Assembly (NCBI RefSeq): GCF_008831285.2
Contig: NC_045147.1
Coordinates: 17,214,854-17,278,853 of the forward strand
Source: Nymphaea colorata
Taxonomy: Eukaryota > Streptophyta > Magnoliopsida > Nymphaeales > Nymphaeaceae
Direction of reading: 5' to 3'
DNA length: 64,000 bases
Below, one piece after another: positions 38,801 to 50,500 of this stretch. The translations under genes and the position numbers were made by a program. The stretch's first letter is position 1, and each line of letters opens with the position of its first letter. The notes beneath the pieces are model-generated. The model made no database searches. It was not told where the DNA came from and saw only the letters and a list, made by a program, of their open reading frames with translations.

Positions 38801-40849
38801 AATCTCACATACTGGGAAAACCAAATGAGACCAAGCAGTAAATATGCCAGTGACATGAAGATGTAGAATGTCATCAGTGAAGCCATCCTTCCAGGCAGAT
38901 AACCTGTTGGGTTTCTCCACACCGTTTTCCCGCTCATTGTTAACCCCTTTAATCTTGGATCACAAAAAATAAAGAACAAATTATACATTCCAGTCTTTGT
39001 TATGGGGACTTCCTCTGGTACTAAATCCACAGATAAGTCATCTCCACTGAATTGTGTATTTAGCACATAGGGCCAGTTGATATCTCCGGAAGAAGGACGC
39101 CGCAAAACTTCACCTTGTCTACAACCTTCAAGCTTTGCAAGATCTGCCGTGCAACATAACGACCTCTGTCCACCATAAGCAGAACCTCCAATATTGTCAC
39201 GATCAGAAGCCTCAAAAATAATAGCTTGGACCAATCCTGTGCTGTGCTCCATACTCGTATAGTAGGAAGCAGCTTCAGCTGTCCTCCAGAAAGTAATGTT
39301 CTCAAACCTGTTTATGCACACACTTGTAAATCCTCACGCTGCTTCAATTGATATGGATTATGAAAATCTAAGAACAAAGTAAACTTGAGCCAGAACAAGC
39401 AAAAGCCATGATACCAACATATGATGCATAGACATTAGAAATAGCGAACTACATTTAGAGATGTATTCGGCATATGCATGCTCTCCACATTCTTTGAAGA
39501 TTGACAAGCGGTTCATCATTTTAAGGTCGCCCCATGGCATATGGACTTCCTTGGTGAAGTGTTCAGCTTGTCGAGGTGAAAATGCAGGTTCGACTCTCGA
39601 AGGGGGCTTCTCATTGACATCCCAAATGTGAGACCTACGCTAGCTATGGATATTAATAGACAATTTCCAATGGTCAACATATCGAAGAACGCTTCACCAT
39701 GACCATCAAAAAGTCCTTCCATACTTAGAATAAACTCTTGTAGCGTTCTATTGTCATTTAATTATATTCTTAAACTCGTCCCAAATCCTTCCACACCATT
39801 TTCTGCCTCATAATATTTACCATTTGTCTTCCCATTTCGCCTTGTTCGCTTAAACCTGTGGCTCTTGTTACATCAAATTGTGTTAATTATATAATAGAGA
39901 AAGCCCCAGAAAGCTAGCAGAATAAACAACAAACCCGTAAAACAGCTTTCCCTAAAGGACAACCATCCAGTAGAAGGAGAAAGCTCAGTCATAGACCTCA
40001 TTCCTTTCAATTACCTTATGCATATCTTAATTCTTATCATTAATACAGGACATGGGCATCGACTTACTAAGTAACTTATTACGCTCCAATACCCCTAATA
40101 AGATCAGGATTTTGAGTTCTTATGTAATCAATCTGTTCGCATACACACATTTCTCACACTTCTTTACTGAGTAACTGAATTTTACCATGTTTATTCGTGC
40201 CATGACTTCGGTGACTGCGTTTCCACTAACACGTTATCTCCTAATGGTCTGCAAGACACATTTGGTTAAATCGGCCCCTAGGTGTGGAGTGTGGAAGCCC
40301 TGATAACTGGCATAACTCGCATATGGTCTTGGGGAAAATGACACAATCCAACAATCACCGAGATCTTAGTTGCTCGTAGTTTCTAAACAAAGTTCCACAA
40401 ATTTGGGGAAAATGCTAAGAATAAGCTCGTACAAAAAGCTACATAATGAAAGCCCAAAAAAAAAGCCAAAATATTTTTCTGCAAGCTCCGCCATTTAACA
40501 ACTGCAAAGACCCCAACGAAGAAAAACAAAAAACGCGCTTTACTTAGAGCATGAAATTGACGGTCGCAAAAGACAAATTCACCGGATTCCCTAACTCCAT
40601 TCAACAAGAGGCAGGGAGAGAAAGAGAGAGGAATCACTTGATATAAGATTTGCCACTGAAGGATCGGCTCTCGCCTGCGGCAACGATCCCTTCGCTACCC
40701 CCGGGCAGTAGGTAAGCGTTCCCGTTCTCCCTGAAGCTCTCCCGATCGTACGTGTGGATGGAGCCGCTAACCGTAGCTGCAAGGGCGAGCGCGAGGACGA
40801 GGAAGAGGATGGGAAGAAACGTCACCGATCTGGACCGTAGGGACTCCAT
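35867..40849 (-). CDS. GOST-family seven-transmembrane protein (TMEM87 / lung-7TM receptor-like)
   Basis: Exons (minus order): 40849-40638, 39307-38371, 38262-38167, 36676-36540 and 36041-35867; 518 residues. The family pairs a lumenal GOLD-like domain with seven TM helices and is linked to Golgi-endosome trafficking; the plant copies are annotated as lung seven transmembrane receptors. A signal peptide is clear (FLPILFLVLALALAATVSGS). The lumenal domain contains FENITFWRTAEAASYY, paired cysteines (SLCCTADL, EGCRQG, FIFCDPRL) and GYLPGRM before TM1. TM1 is MTFYIFMSLAYLLLGLIWF; later helices include ITAWVVTIGAIRKTVSRIL and, in exons 3-4, NALTVAVVASVAWIAY and WIITAFWDVLAFVVLCVICY. The cytosolic tail is acidic (DEAGEEADDEE) and ends EEDKRE. 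All splice phases fit. Confidence 0.93.
37129..37147. repeat. (GT)n microsatellite in GOST intron 3
   Basis: About nine TG units within the third intron. Confidence 0.9.
39535..39615 (+). mobile_element. SINE-head fragment in GOST intron 1
   Basis: A box A-like stretch CTTGGTGAAGTGTTCAGCTT (about 39550) and a box B-like GCAGGTTCGACTCTCG (39584-39599) lie about 35 bases apart, as in a tRNA-like promoter. The stretch does not fold into an obvious tRNA, so a SINE remnant is the likelier reading. Confidence 0.35.
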
Positions 40850-42471
40850 CGCCGCAGCCGGGCCCCCACGATACGGACCAAGAAATTCCCTCAGTCCGAT
40901 CTCGCAGACCCTACCAAACCCAGATTCAGAGAGTCACTAGACGCCAGGAGGAATGCAGATCGGCCAGGCCTCGCGAGATGAACCAGTCGAGAACACCGGG
41001 CAGAGAGGAAAGAGAGAGAGCAGTGAGGAGTCAAAGGCCCTTAACGGCGCTGTGAGTGGGATTCCGCTCACTATGAATGTCTGTGCCGACTGCTCCAAAT
41101 AACTAAAAAGCCCTTACCGATTCAAAGAAATGTCCTCGGAATATTTCACAAATTGTAGGTAATTGGCTGGAGATCCGATGGTTGGAGAGGTAAAATCGTC
41201 GGATCCTTGAAGGAGGCGGAGGAGTTTCCGTCCGCCGGCCAGTCGGCGCGGAGACTGTGGAGGACTCGGAAGGGAACTGAATCACACAGTTGCAGCCATA
41301 CTGTTCCCGCTTAACATGACTGCAAGTGTAATCCAACGAGACTGCGATCCAAGGGCTAAACTTGTTTTGGGGAGAGAAGATAATAATTCACTTCTGAGAT
41401 TCATTAGCTTTAAGAGAGAAGAAATGTTGCCAAAAAAATAAGTGAGCGAACAAGTGAGGAAGAAAAAGGAGTTGGAAAAAACCAATCTTCAAATGGAACT
41501 TATTGGACCACTGTTCGATATATAAAAAGAGAAAGCACAACATGTTAAGCTGAATAAATACGACCACAGAACTGTTTTATATGAAAAAAATACATAGTAA
41601 AATGAAAGAAATTCCAAATACATAGTAACAAATTTCGTAACTGTTCAAAAAATCTTAAACTCTTCAAAAATATAGTCAAATGATAATTTAAGGGCCACCT
41701 ATAAAGTAAATTAATATGGACCAATATTATATGTAAGTAATTTGTATCAAAATATGTATTTGGCGGGTTCCAACTTACTCTCGACAGTTTTGATCTTAGC
41801 ATTAAAAACACTAAGAATCAAGGTAGTCAATCACTTAAACAATTTTATTTAGATTGTTCATAATTTTAGATACAAAACTAAACTTCTTAAATAAAAATGT
41901 TACAATTTACCTTTTTAAGATATACGTGTTTGCATGCATGAGATTATAGGTTTGTGTGTTGTTACCATTCAATTTGACAGATCTCAACCTGCCCTTTAAC
42001 AATTTTGATTTCAATCATAAAAAGATAAAAAACTACAATCAATCACTAAACAATCTTAATGAGAAAAAATATAAAGACCTCGACATAATCTTCCGATATA
42101 AGGACGGGAGCTCGCCTAGGCCGCTGCACCACCCAGTTAATTGAAAAAAAAAAATAAAAAGATAAAAAACTTTTAGTTGAGTTATGTAGTTTTACATTAG
42201 AGTTCAGTTTGGCTCTAGTTGAATAAGTTTCTTAAATGGGTTAGCTCACCTTTAAAAAAAAAAACCTTTGTGTAAAAATGTAAAATCAAAAAACACAAAT
42301 TTTCAATTATTATAATAGTTCTTTCCGAAGGCAAAAGATCCACCATCGCGTAATATCAACGGACATGATAGAGACCACAAGGAAGTATTGGAATACACCT
42401 CAATGCATTCAACTTTAAACATCAGCATCAGAAATTCAGATGAACAAAAAAGATCAAACAACTACAATTAC
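40850..42471. other. GOST upstream flank and spacer
   Basis: Contains the GOST promoter region and AT-rich sequence. A stretch at 42095-42138 read on the minus strand (GGTGGTGCAGCGGCCTAGG) resembles a SINE head but lacks a convincing box B. No gene is seen. Confidence 0.45.
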
Positions 42472-42735
42472 CATTAACATAGAACCAAACTCCGTCAGTA
42501 ACGAGTTTTCATCCTGACGACCGGAAAGAATGCCAAAACGATGAGGACCATGATCGGAGATTATTTTACATAGCCGTAGAACATAATATCTCATCAAACC
42601 AGTTTTTTCATTCCATGTACTCGGAGAAAAGAACGAACCCTGGGCTAAGAGTCTTTCATGTTTACTCGCAGATTTTTCGGATGCAAAAATCTTGCCAGTT
42701 TGAAATGCATGTGACGATGTAGCAGTGAACATCAT
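42472..42735 (-). CDS. Orphan coding-like exon of unknown family
   Basis: An 88-codon frame from ATG at 42735 (a second ATG follows at once) ends at a consensus-like donor ATG|GTAATT. Upstream on this strand are a TATATATATAAGG stretch and a (GA)n run, placed as TATA box and leader would be. The translation looks like a folded protein: SASKHERLLAQGSFFSPSTW, then YYVLRLCKIISDHGPHRFGI, then LSGRQDENSLLTEFG. No family is recognised. No convincing second exon was found between it and 42.1 kb on the gene's 3' side. It may be a first exon of a gene with a distant 3' part, a gene fragment, or chance. Confidence 0.35.
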
Positions 42736-42811
42736 TTACAGATGAAGGCTGCATACATTGAAGAGCTTCTGATATTTAAGATCTGTTCACTATCGGCTTC
42801 AGCTCCTTTCT

Positions 42812-42843
42812 GTCTCTCTCTCTCTCTCCTTATATATATATAT
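42812..42843 (-). promoter_or_regulatory. TATA-like stretch and (GA)n leader of the orphan exon
   Basis: On the minus strand, TATATATATAAGG (about 42831-42843) is followed by nine GA units (42812-42829), some 75-110 bases before ATG 42735. This arrangement could be a promoter or just two adjacent microsatellites. Confidence 0.35.
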
Positions 42844-44635
42844 TTGTCTCGCATTGCGTACTTTAATATAGTTCTTAAAAAAGTATGAAGTGATTATAAA
42901 AGGGCAAACACTGAACATTGTCATATTTATGTTTCTTTAGAAGGAACATGATACCTTAAAAATAAGCATTATATGAAAGGGGTTTTAGAAATAAAAATGC
43001 ATGACAGTTTGTTTACCGCAGCAGAGTTGAAAGAGTGAAGTGGTGGTGGTGGCAGAGGAGAAGCGGTTTCAGCGGTGGCGGCCGGTTAAGATAGAGTGCA
43101 ACCCGAATGAGAACAGTGATCTTAGCGGCACAGTGATGATAACACGCATATCGGGGATGAAAAGATGGGAAGTCAGGCTCCATGATGATGCAGCGTGAAC
43201 TTAGGCACTCACTTTGCCAGTTCCGCCGATCGGTCACCAAAAAGGGCTTAGAAACTCAAAGATCTGATCAGGGTCGTGCTAAGCGGAAACGCTCGATCTC
43301 CATCTTCTTTTCGTCTTTCTGCTTGATTCGCTGCTTTTCAAGAAAAAAGGGTCTGGACTCTGGAGAATGCTTGCGACGATGTCGAATTAAATAAACCTGG
43401 AAAATAGATAAGGAATGATTCCGCCGGCATCAGGAGCAGCAGCAGCGGCAAAATTTCCCAACTTTAGAACGGCCTCTCTTTCTTTCTCTCTTTCTCGTCG
43501 CATTTAATGCCAATGCATCTTCCTCCGCCAACGGAGCGGAGTCCGGCCGCCTGGCTTCTCCTCCGGGCGACGGTTGTCTCCTACATCTGCCGCAATGAGT
43601 ACATGATTGTCAAATCATTAGCCATCAGTCAGTAGATCTCATGATCCTCAGTGGGCAGATCATTCTTTCTTCTTCTTATGGTACAAAATCCCCACGGAAG
43701 CTGCTCTAATCTACTCTCTTAAATGAGCGCAATGATGGTGGTTGCTCTCATTTCTCATTTCCGCATCCACAGATCATGCATCCACTGCCCACCAGTCAGA
43801 CTCTCGTGGCTGTGGCAGAAGACCGGTGGTGCCCGCAAGTTACTCGTAATGTACGTGTTCATTTTCCTTGTCAAAGCAGCAGACAGCCTGGTTCAATCCT
43901 GCTTGTTGGTAACCAGGCGAAACGGAAAGGGCTTGAACGAAAGGCATTACAGGAGACTCCACATCGGGCATTATTTGTTAGGCAATTTCCGATTGGAAGT
44001 AAGATCAATATGTTGGCAAGCAAAACAAAATAATAAGAGATACTTGTATTATCAGCAGAGACAGCAAGTGCACATTCCCGCTAAATCTTTTCAGCAACTT
44101 TGGCAATCAGATACAATGTCTATCACGATAGTAAATATTTGCCAGGCTTCTACAAAGTAAACACACCTGATAAGCGGATGGTTTATACCAATAAGAGCAA
44201 GCATGCATACTTTCTTTGTTCTTTTCCCAATAATAGTGGAGAAGTATGTAGGTGATCATCAACTGTATTGTATTTTAATGTGAGAAAGTTCGTAGTTATT
44301 TTGTTCAATTATCAAAACCTTTCTCTATAATTATATTAAACTATGGTACATTTTCATGAATTCAATAGCATTACTTTTACGGGCTAAACTTGAAACGTGG
44401 CAGTTCAAGTCCAGCACTTGTTAAGAACAGGAAACAACATTGAATCAACATACAATTTTAATTGGTGTATCATCAACGAGGTAGTAAAACTAAGGGGAGG
44501 CAACACTAAGTTTAGGCGGCATTTCTCGTTAACAACGTCACCCGATCGGAGACTTGGGATCTGCAGCACCTGATCTCATCGAGCGGCTCTTCTTTTTCTT
44601 AAAACTTTTTTTAGTCTAACTGTACGTTTACAGAC
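42844..44635. other. Intergenic spacer
   Basis: Includes a GC-richer island at 43020-43600 with pyrimidine runs and open frames on both strands, none with a recognised motif. It could hold the untranslated first exon of a minus-strand gene, but this is not supported by a clear splice chain. The remainder is AT-rich flank of the MEI2-like gene. Confidence 0.4.
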
Positions 44636-44821
44636 ATGATGATCCAGGGCGTTCCGTCCCAACATCGACTCAAGCTGCCCGTCTCGCGCGCAGCATTCCG
44701 GTCCCGGACTTTTCTCTATCCCCTCCTCTTCCTCTCCCTCCAACTCGGAATCCTGAAGCCTTCTCTTTCTGTTCCATTCTCTCTTCAAATTTCTAAGGCA
44801 GCTTCTGTGACAACAACCATT

Positions 44822-45950
44822 ATGTTGAATGCAAACGCTCCCGAGTTCTTTGTTTCTTCCACGGCATTTCTCCCCACGTACTGCTGCTTCTCCTACCCCT
44901 CCGACTGGTGTTATCACTATGCGCACTGGTACCAAGCTTCGCCCTATCCTTACAGACCTCACGTTCCGAACGTTTCATCCCCCCGGTGCGTCGAGGGCAT
45001 GGTAGATGAGGCAAGGACGAGAAGCAGCAGGAGCAGGAGGAGGACTGTTAGGAACGGCAAGATGGTGGTCTCTCACCGGAGACCAAAATCCAAACCCTCC
45101 AAAGTCATCAACGTTAAAGTTCCAACCCTCTTCGAGTTCAAGGAGGAGGTCGCCGAGGACGTGGGGAAGACCACTGTGATGATAAGAAACATTCCTAATA
45201 AGTACAGGTCTCTCTCTCCCTCTTTAGAATCTTCCATGCTTCCCTGTTGTGTATCTGTTGTTTGTGTGTATAGAACAAGGGCATTGACGCCTTGTTAAAA
45301 TGAAACTGCAGCCGGAACATGCTGATAGATTTGCTCGACGGACACTGCGCCGAAGTGAACAAGAAGATTGCGAGCCATGGGGAGAAGGAGAAGCAGCCGC
45401 CGTCCACATATGATTTCGTCTACTTGCCGATGGATTTCAAGTAGGCTTACTCTGAATATGAATCCATGATTCATAACGCAATCGACGTCTTCTTAGTTCT
45501 TATTTTTTCATGCTTTGTTTTCAGGAGTAGGTGTAATTTGGGGTATGCCTTCGTTAACTTTACGACTCCAATCGCCACCTCAAGGCTTTACAGGTATCTT
45601 CACAAGAGCAGGTGGCAAGATTTCTGCTCCAAGAAGATATGTCAAATCACTTACGCGAGGATTCAGGTTAGATTGGTCCCGATCATGTAGATGGGTCGTC
45701 ATATATTTACGTCCATTTGCGGCTGAGTCACTAGATTTTCCGCTGCCTATGTCTCTTTTTAACTTGTCTAGCAACATGTTTATCTTTTGATTTGATCATT
45801 CAGGGGAAACGAGCTCTCAAGGCACATTTTTCTCAGTCCAGCTTCGCCTGTGATTCTGATGAGTATCTGCCCGTCGAGTTTGTTCCTCCTCGAGACGGAT
45901 TCTGTGCTTCGGTTGGCGTCACAAGCGGCAAACGTGTTTCTCGACCTTGA
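44822..45950 (+). CDS. MEI2 C-terminal-RRM-only-like RNA-binding protein (MCT1 type)
   Basis: Exons: 44822-45207, 45312-45440, 45525-45666 and 45804-45950; 267 residues. The single RRM is the special third RRM of MEI2/TERMINAL EAR1 proteins: RNP2-like [12 protein letters not shown] (117-128), then [23 protein letters not shown]1 GYAFVNF (179-185) and ITYARIQGKRAL. MEI2-like proteins bind RNA and act in meiosis and meristem timing; the short, one-RRM form matches Arabidopsis MCT1-like proteins. The N-terminus begins MLNANAPEF, a block typical at the start of this group, which favours ATG 44822. The frame is open back to an ATG at 44636, which would add 62 residues including a hydrophobic stretch and is judged less likely. 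A Ser-Arg cluster (64-75) may be a nuclear signal. Confidence 0.88.
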
Positions 45951-48649
45951 ATTTTCTTCCGTTTGGCCTTTCATCTGTATACGCGTTCATGGTTGTGGAC
46001 GATGCGGAGAACGGAATCATCTCTCGCTCTCTCTTTCTCCCACACACGTAAATTCTTAAACTATTTCACCTTTCCAGATACCTGCGGCTTTACACCATGC
46101 ATGTAATGGACAACTATGGTTCTCTTTCTTCATTCTTGTCTGAAATTCACTGCTATTTCCGAATATTCCTGCTCTTTCGAAGGAATGTTTCATTAAAAGG
46201 GCAGCCTTTTACTTTTCACGTCAAGAAGGGGTTTATATATGTTTGGATTTTGATATGGTCTTTTGCCTTTTCGGCCGCCGTACCTTCGGCTTAAAAGGCT
46301 ATCTGTCGTCTTGGAATTAACAGTGATCACGCTTTTGAAGTTTCTTTTTGTAGTCCCCAAGAGTTGCGAAGGATTTGCATACTTGAGCACATTAAAAGAC
46401 ATATAAGACTAAGACCATTCGCTTGTTTCTGCGGATAACTGAGATTAGTTGTTTATTTCTCAAGTTTGAAATTTGAGAGACATCTCGGATCCTCTTCAAC
46501 GTACAGCAGAAAGGCTGGCCTTTTCTGTGCCTACTCTCCTTCGGTTAACGCAGAAGCTATAAGCAACGCGCAGACAACTCGTTTATTGAGTGAAAGGAAA
46601 AAGGCTGCAGACGCTGTCCCGGCGTCCCTCGTGCCAAAATTAAAATGGGGAGGCCGAAATTCGGGGTGTCAAGTACAAAGCATGTGCTTCTGGTCTCGGC
46701 GATGGAGAGGCGGAGACTAGACTTGCAGTAGTACTACTACATGCTGCTCTTTAGGGCCCGGCATTGGGAACGTCTCCGCGTATTCTTCCCAACTGCCGCT
46801 GGGTTCCCCCCAGAGCAAAAGGCTGCCCCTGTCTAATTTTCGTGCATTAGGAAAGTTTTGACCGGCGATGGCGGCACGGCCGGCAGGTTCAGATGCTTCC
46901 TGCTCTCTTCCGATCCTCCATCTGAATTGTTTTGTACCTGAAGTTCTGGCAAGGATGGGGGGGAGAGGGAATGGTACCGGGAGTCGATTGCATCAGCTGC
47001 ACAGGGTTGTGCAAGTCGATCCACTGTTGACCGGTGCATGCGGCCGACGTTGCTTCTTAGCTTTGCTTGTGTTTGCCAGGGAGGTTTGCTAGAACTTTCA
47101 TGGTGTCCTACTTTGATGCTTGTTGTTCGAGATTGGGATGGGGAAGTTCTAGTGTCTCATGGTTTGCTCGGCTCCTTTGATGTCTCTCGTTCTGCTTGGA
47201 CTCGGTGATCTATGTAAGCGAAGCTATAAGCGGGGGCTAGACCCTTCCCTGTCCCTTCCCTGGCTTGTGGAATTGTGCCCCTTACATCTAAAAGGTGAAG
47301 CAGATCCCGAGGAAGCTCATCCTCAAGTCAAACGCTGCAGACGATGGTTTGAGCTTCTGTTTCTCATTTGTGCTAAATCTGTTGTCCTTTTTGTAATAGA
47401 GGTTCCACTTCAGGGCGAGCGGGAGTCAAATCCCACCGCCATTGCGGTGAAGCTTACCACAGGAGTTTGAAACAGAAGCCCTGTCTGTTGCGCCAATGCC
47501 CTCAAGGATCTAGAAGTTCCACTTTCGCATGATTCATTCTCGTATTTTTTTCATATTTTAGTTTCCTGATAATTTCAAAGCTGATACTTGTGTTTGCTCT
47601 GTGACAATTTTCTGTCTGCTTTCTCGATGTGTTAGCTTTCATTTGCGTTCCTTCTGCTTAAGCTTAAACGCATGTACCGCATGTCTGCTACGTATAGCAC
47701 TTTTTTATTTTACCGGGAACTTCCTTGCTCGTGTTTTTGTTATTGCTTTTGATTTTTTTCTTTTCTGTAGCTTGGGTGCATTTGCTAAGATATAGAATTC
47801 ATCGTCCAATTTTATTTGTTGTAGCAATATCGCCTTCTTCGAACTTTTCCTATATTTCTACTTTTGATCTCCCTCTCCATTTCATGCCCTGTTAATTTGT
47901 TTAAGAGAGGGAAGCATGCCTTTCTCGTTCCAGACCCCCATATCGATTACCATCCAGCTTTAAAAGGGAAATAGTTTTGGATTTTGAGTTAAAGAGAAGA
48001 AGCGCATATAGGCGACATAAATTTATAGCCGCAACAATACATGAGAGAAATTAGGAGGTTATCACATTACCCATATATACCATCCACGAGAGATATCCAG
48101 GCAAGTACCCTAGAAGATAATCTACAAAAAATATTATCTCAATGAGATGCTCAAACATGAACCCTTGAAGCTTTGGAGTTCAGTTTCCAAATGAAGAATC
48201 TTCAAGTTTGATGATGAGACAACGAGTGCCTTTGGTGCGGGTGAGCTTCAGCCTCCCTTCTCTCTGCCGCTGTTTGCTCAAACATCTCAAAACAACAGTA
48301 GCTAATCACGGGGGGGATGCTGGAAAAGCGAATGGTGACAGTTTGGTTGTCCAGAGTTTACCCATTTTACTCATGAGGACCGTCTGATCTATTGTGATAG
48401 GTGGTTGAGAAAAAAAAATGATGAACATTTTTTCAAAGGTAGCTTAGTTCATACTGTAATGTTTTTATTTTTCTCTGATCACGCGAAATCAAGTAGTGTT
48501 GACAAGAAAGAGTCCCACTCGTTTCTCTGCCAAGGATCAGCCCCCACAATTGAATTGACGGTGTTACTCAAGAATAATAGAGTTAGAGGACAATTCAGGG
48601 AACTGGCTTTGATACCATGCGAAAGAGAGAGGATGGTTGAGGCTATCTA
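45951..48649. other. 3' flank of the MEI2-like gene and spacer
   Basis: Starts with a pyrimidine-rich CTCTCTCTTTCTCCCAC stretch near 46021-46045 and includes a GC-richer block at 46560-47470. In that block QIPRKLILKSNAADDGL can be read around 47303, but stops follow and no splice chain was found, so it is not called. No TE ends or RNA genes were recognised. Confidence 0.4.
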
Positions 48650-48930
48650 AGCTTGGGCATCGTGCCGGTCTGGCCTCTGGACCAAAAAACCTGAGCTGGC
48701 CCGACCCGATTAAGTTAAAAAGAAAATATTTTTAATATAAAATAGTAAATGAACATAATTAATCAATAACAAAAAATTATATTTATATACAAAAATTTAA
48801 TAAAATATAATATTATCGGGCCCACCTCGGCTTGTCGGACCACCTGAACTGGCCCGATGCCCTTTCTTTTTGGCCCGAGTCAGGCTAAATAACAGGTACC
48901 TAGCTTGGCCGAGTGCTCAGGCTTAATTAG
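48650..48930. mobile_element. GGCCCGA-rich MITE-like element
   Basis: Words related to GGCCCGA/TCGGGCC occur on both sides (48680-48710 and 48820-48890) of a strongly AT-rich core. The outer ends are roughly inverted (AAGCTTGGGCATCGTGCCGG against AAGCCTGAGCACTCGGCC). It fits a widespread class of short plant elements with self-complementary subterminal repeats. No target duplication was resolved. Confidence 0.5.
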
Positions 48931-49066
48931 ATCTAAGAAAAACTGCAAACTTTGAACATATCCACCATGTCACTGCTTCGAAACAAATTACAATGTTCCT
49001 AACGATTGAGCAAATAAAATAGAGCCGCTCAACTTTTAAAAGTTTATAAGAAAAGTTCTCAAACAG

Positions 49067-49069
<3 letters not shown>

Positions 49070-49115
<46 letters not shown>
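49070..49115. repeat. (TA)n microsatellite
   Basis: About 23 TA units. Confidence 0.95.
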
Positions 49116-49118
<3 letters not shown>

Positions 49119-49880
49119 TTTATGTAAAACGATAAAATACACCTCTTAAGAAACGTCCCCTCCTCCCTTGGCTGACAAAATATACTTTTGTCAACAATAA
49201 GAGTAACTTATGATTTTATATCAAAAATTAATATTGCCTCTCGGTAGGCAGCTCTTTGAGAATTGCTTTTAAAATTTGAATATCTATTTAAATTTATAAA
49301 TTGGGTAGTTATTTATTATTGGCTCATAACATCCTTTTGTATTTTGTTTTTCTATTGTTTACTTAGCGGATCGGTTCCACTTCAAAGATGCACAGCAAGT
49401 TATCTTGATCAACCGTGAGAGCACTTTTTTCTTGGATAACTTCAGTAGGGTCAAGGAAGAGCGAAGCTGTTCTAATGAATGCGATCATGGCTGTTGAATT
49501 AAGTGGATCAGCCTGCTAATTGTCCTGTTTATCTCTTCAATATTGTAAATTATCCTCAAAATTGTTAATTAGAACATCAACAGCTAACTAATTCTGAGTT
49601 TCATCACCAAAGAATTATTCAAAGTGGAGGCATATTGATCTACCCGTTGGCAAATCTAGTGATTCTTGACTTGGCAATTTGGTCCACTCAAGAATGAATT
49701 TTTATTTGAAAAAAAAAAAACCAACATATGTGTGTGGCCTTCCGGCATGTGATTGGTAGCCCTAAAACATTACATATTGCTTTTCTTTCTTAGAGTTTAT
49801 CTTTTGTTCTCATTCAAATCAACATTGATCGAGTGACTATTTAAGACAATGGTGTCCCTTTGTGATTTGTGGAGTCGCTT
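49116..49880. other. Intergenic spacer
   Basis: AT-rich with an A-run near 49710. No gene or repeat with clear ends was seen. Confidence 0.5.
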
Positions 49881-50076
49881 CAGGGCCGAAGCCAGAAACT
49901 TTTAATAAGGGGAGTCGAATTAAAGTTTCTAAATTTTGACTAGGGCTGAAATATCATTTTTTGAAATTTTTATATAAAACAATTTAAATTTTCTAAAATT
50001 TACATGTAAATTTTCTTATGAAGAAAAATTTAAGGTTGGATCAGGGCCCATGCAGGCATTATCTTGGCTCCGCCCT
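49881..50076. mobile_element. hAT-like MITE with CAGGGC(C/G)GAGCCA ends
   Basis: The left end CAGGGCCGAAGCCAGA and the right end, which reads CAAGGGCGGAGCCAAG on the other strand, match the well-known CAGGGGCGGAGCCAGG type of plant hAT MITE. The core is AT-rich. The expected 8-bp target duplication is not recognisable, so the copy is probably old. Confidence 0.5.
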
Positions 50077-50299
50077 TGTATGTGTTTATATTGGCAGCAC
50101 AATTCAATGGAATTAATGATTGACATGGAACTGTTTGTTATGTTGTGGCCATATCAACTTTTAAATACTGGGGCATCTAAGCAGTAAATGTTGGCCAGCA
50201 GGGGCCATTTTTGGCTCTATTGGGTGTTGACATGTCGATTGAAAGTTAAAAAAATTAATGTTGTATGTGGTGAGAGTCTCAAAATAGGGCTACATCTTC

Positions 50300-50500
50300 T
50301 TTGGCTTTAGTCTAGTTGGTTCGGCCAGCGGCTAGTAACACATTAGTCATTGGTTCGATTCTTGTGGGATGCAACCCCATGCATAAACCAATTAAACAAG
50401 CATAGACCCTAGGAACTGACTTACTACTATCTGGGTTTTAGGCTGTTGGTCGAGCAACAAAGTCTCTCGAGTCACAAATGAAAGAAAATTGAACTCTGGT
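50300..50500 (+). mobile_element. tRNA-derived SINE
   Basis: Box A-like TTAGTCTAGTTGGTTCGG (50307-50324) and a strong box B TGGTTCGATTCTTGTGGG (50351-50368) lie about 45 bases apart. The body has ACCCTAGGAACTGA (about 50407), the same tail word as the 31.9-kb copy. The best-preserved SINE head in the window; the 3' end is approximate. Confidence 0.6.

Noticed and set aside
39584-39599. Possible tRNA gene (box B word)
   Set aside because: No cloverleaf, acceptor stem or anticodon arm could be built around it; a SINE remnant is the better reading.
47300-47470. Coding-like stretch in the 46-48 kb spacer
   Set aside because: Stops follow soon after in the plausible frame and no start or splice partner was found.
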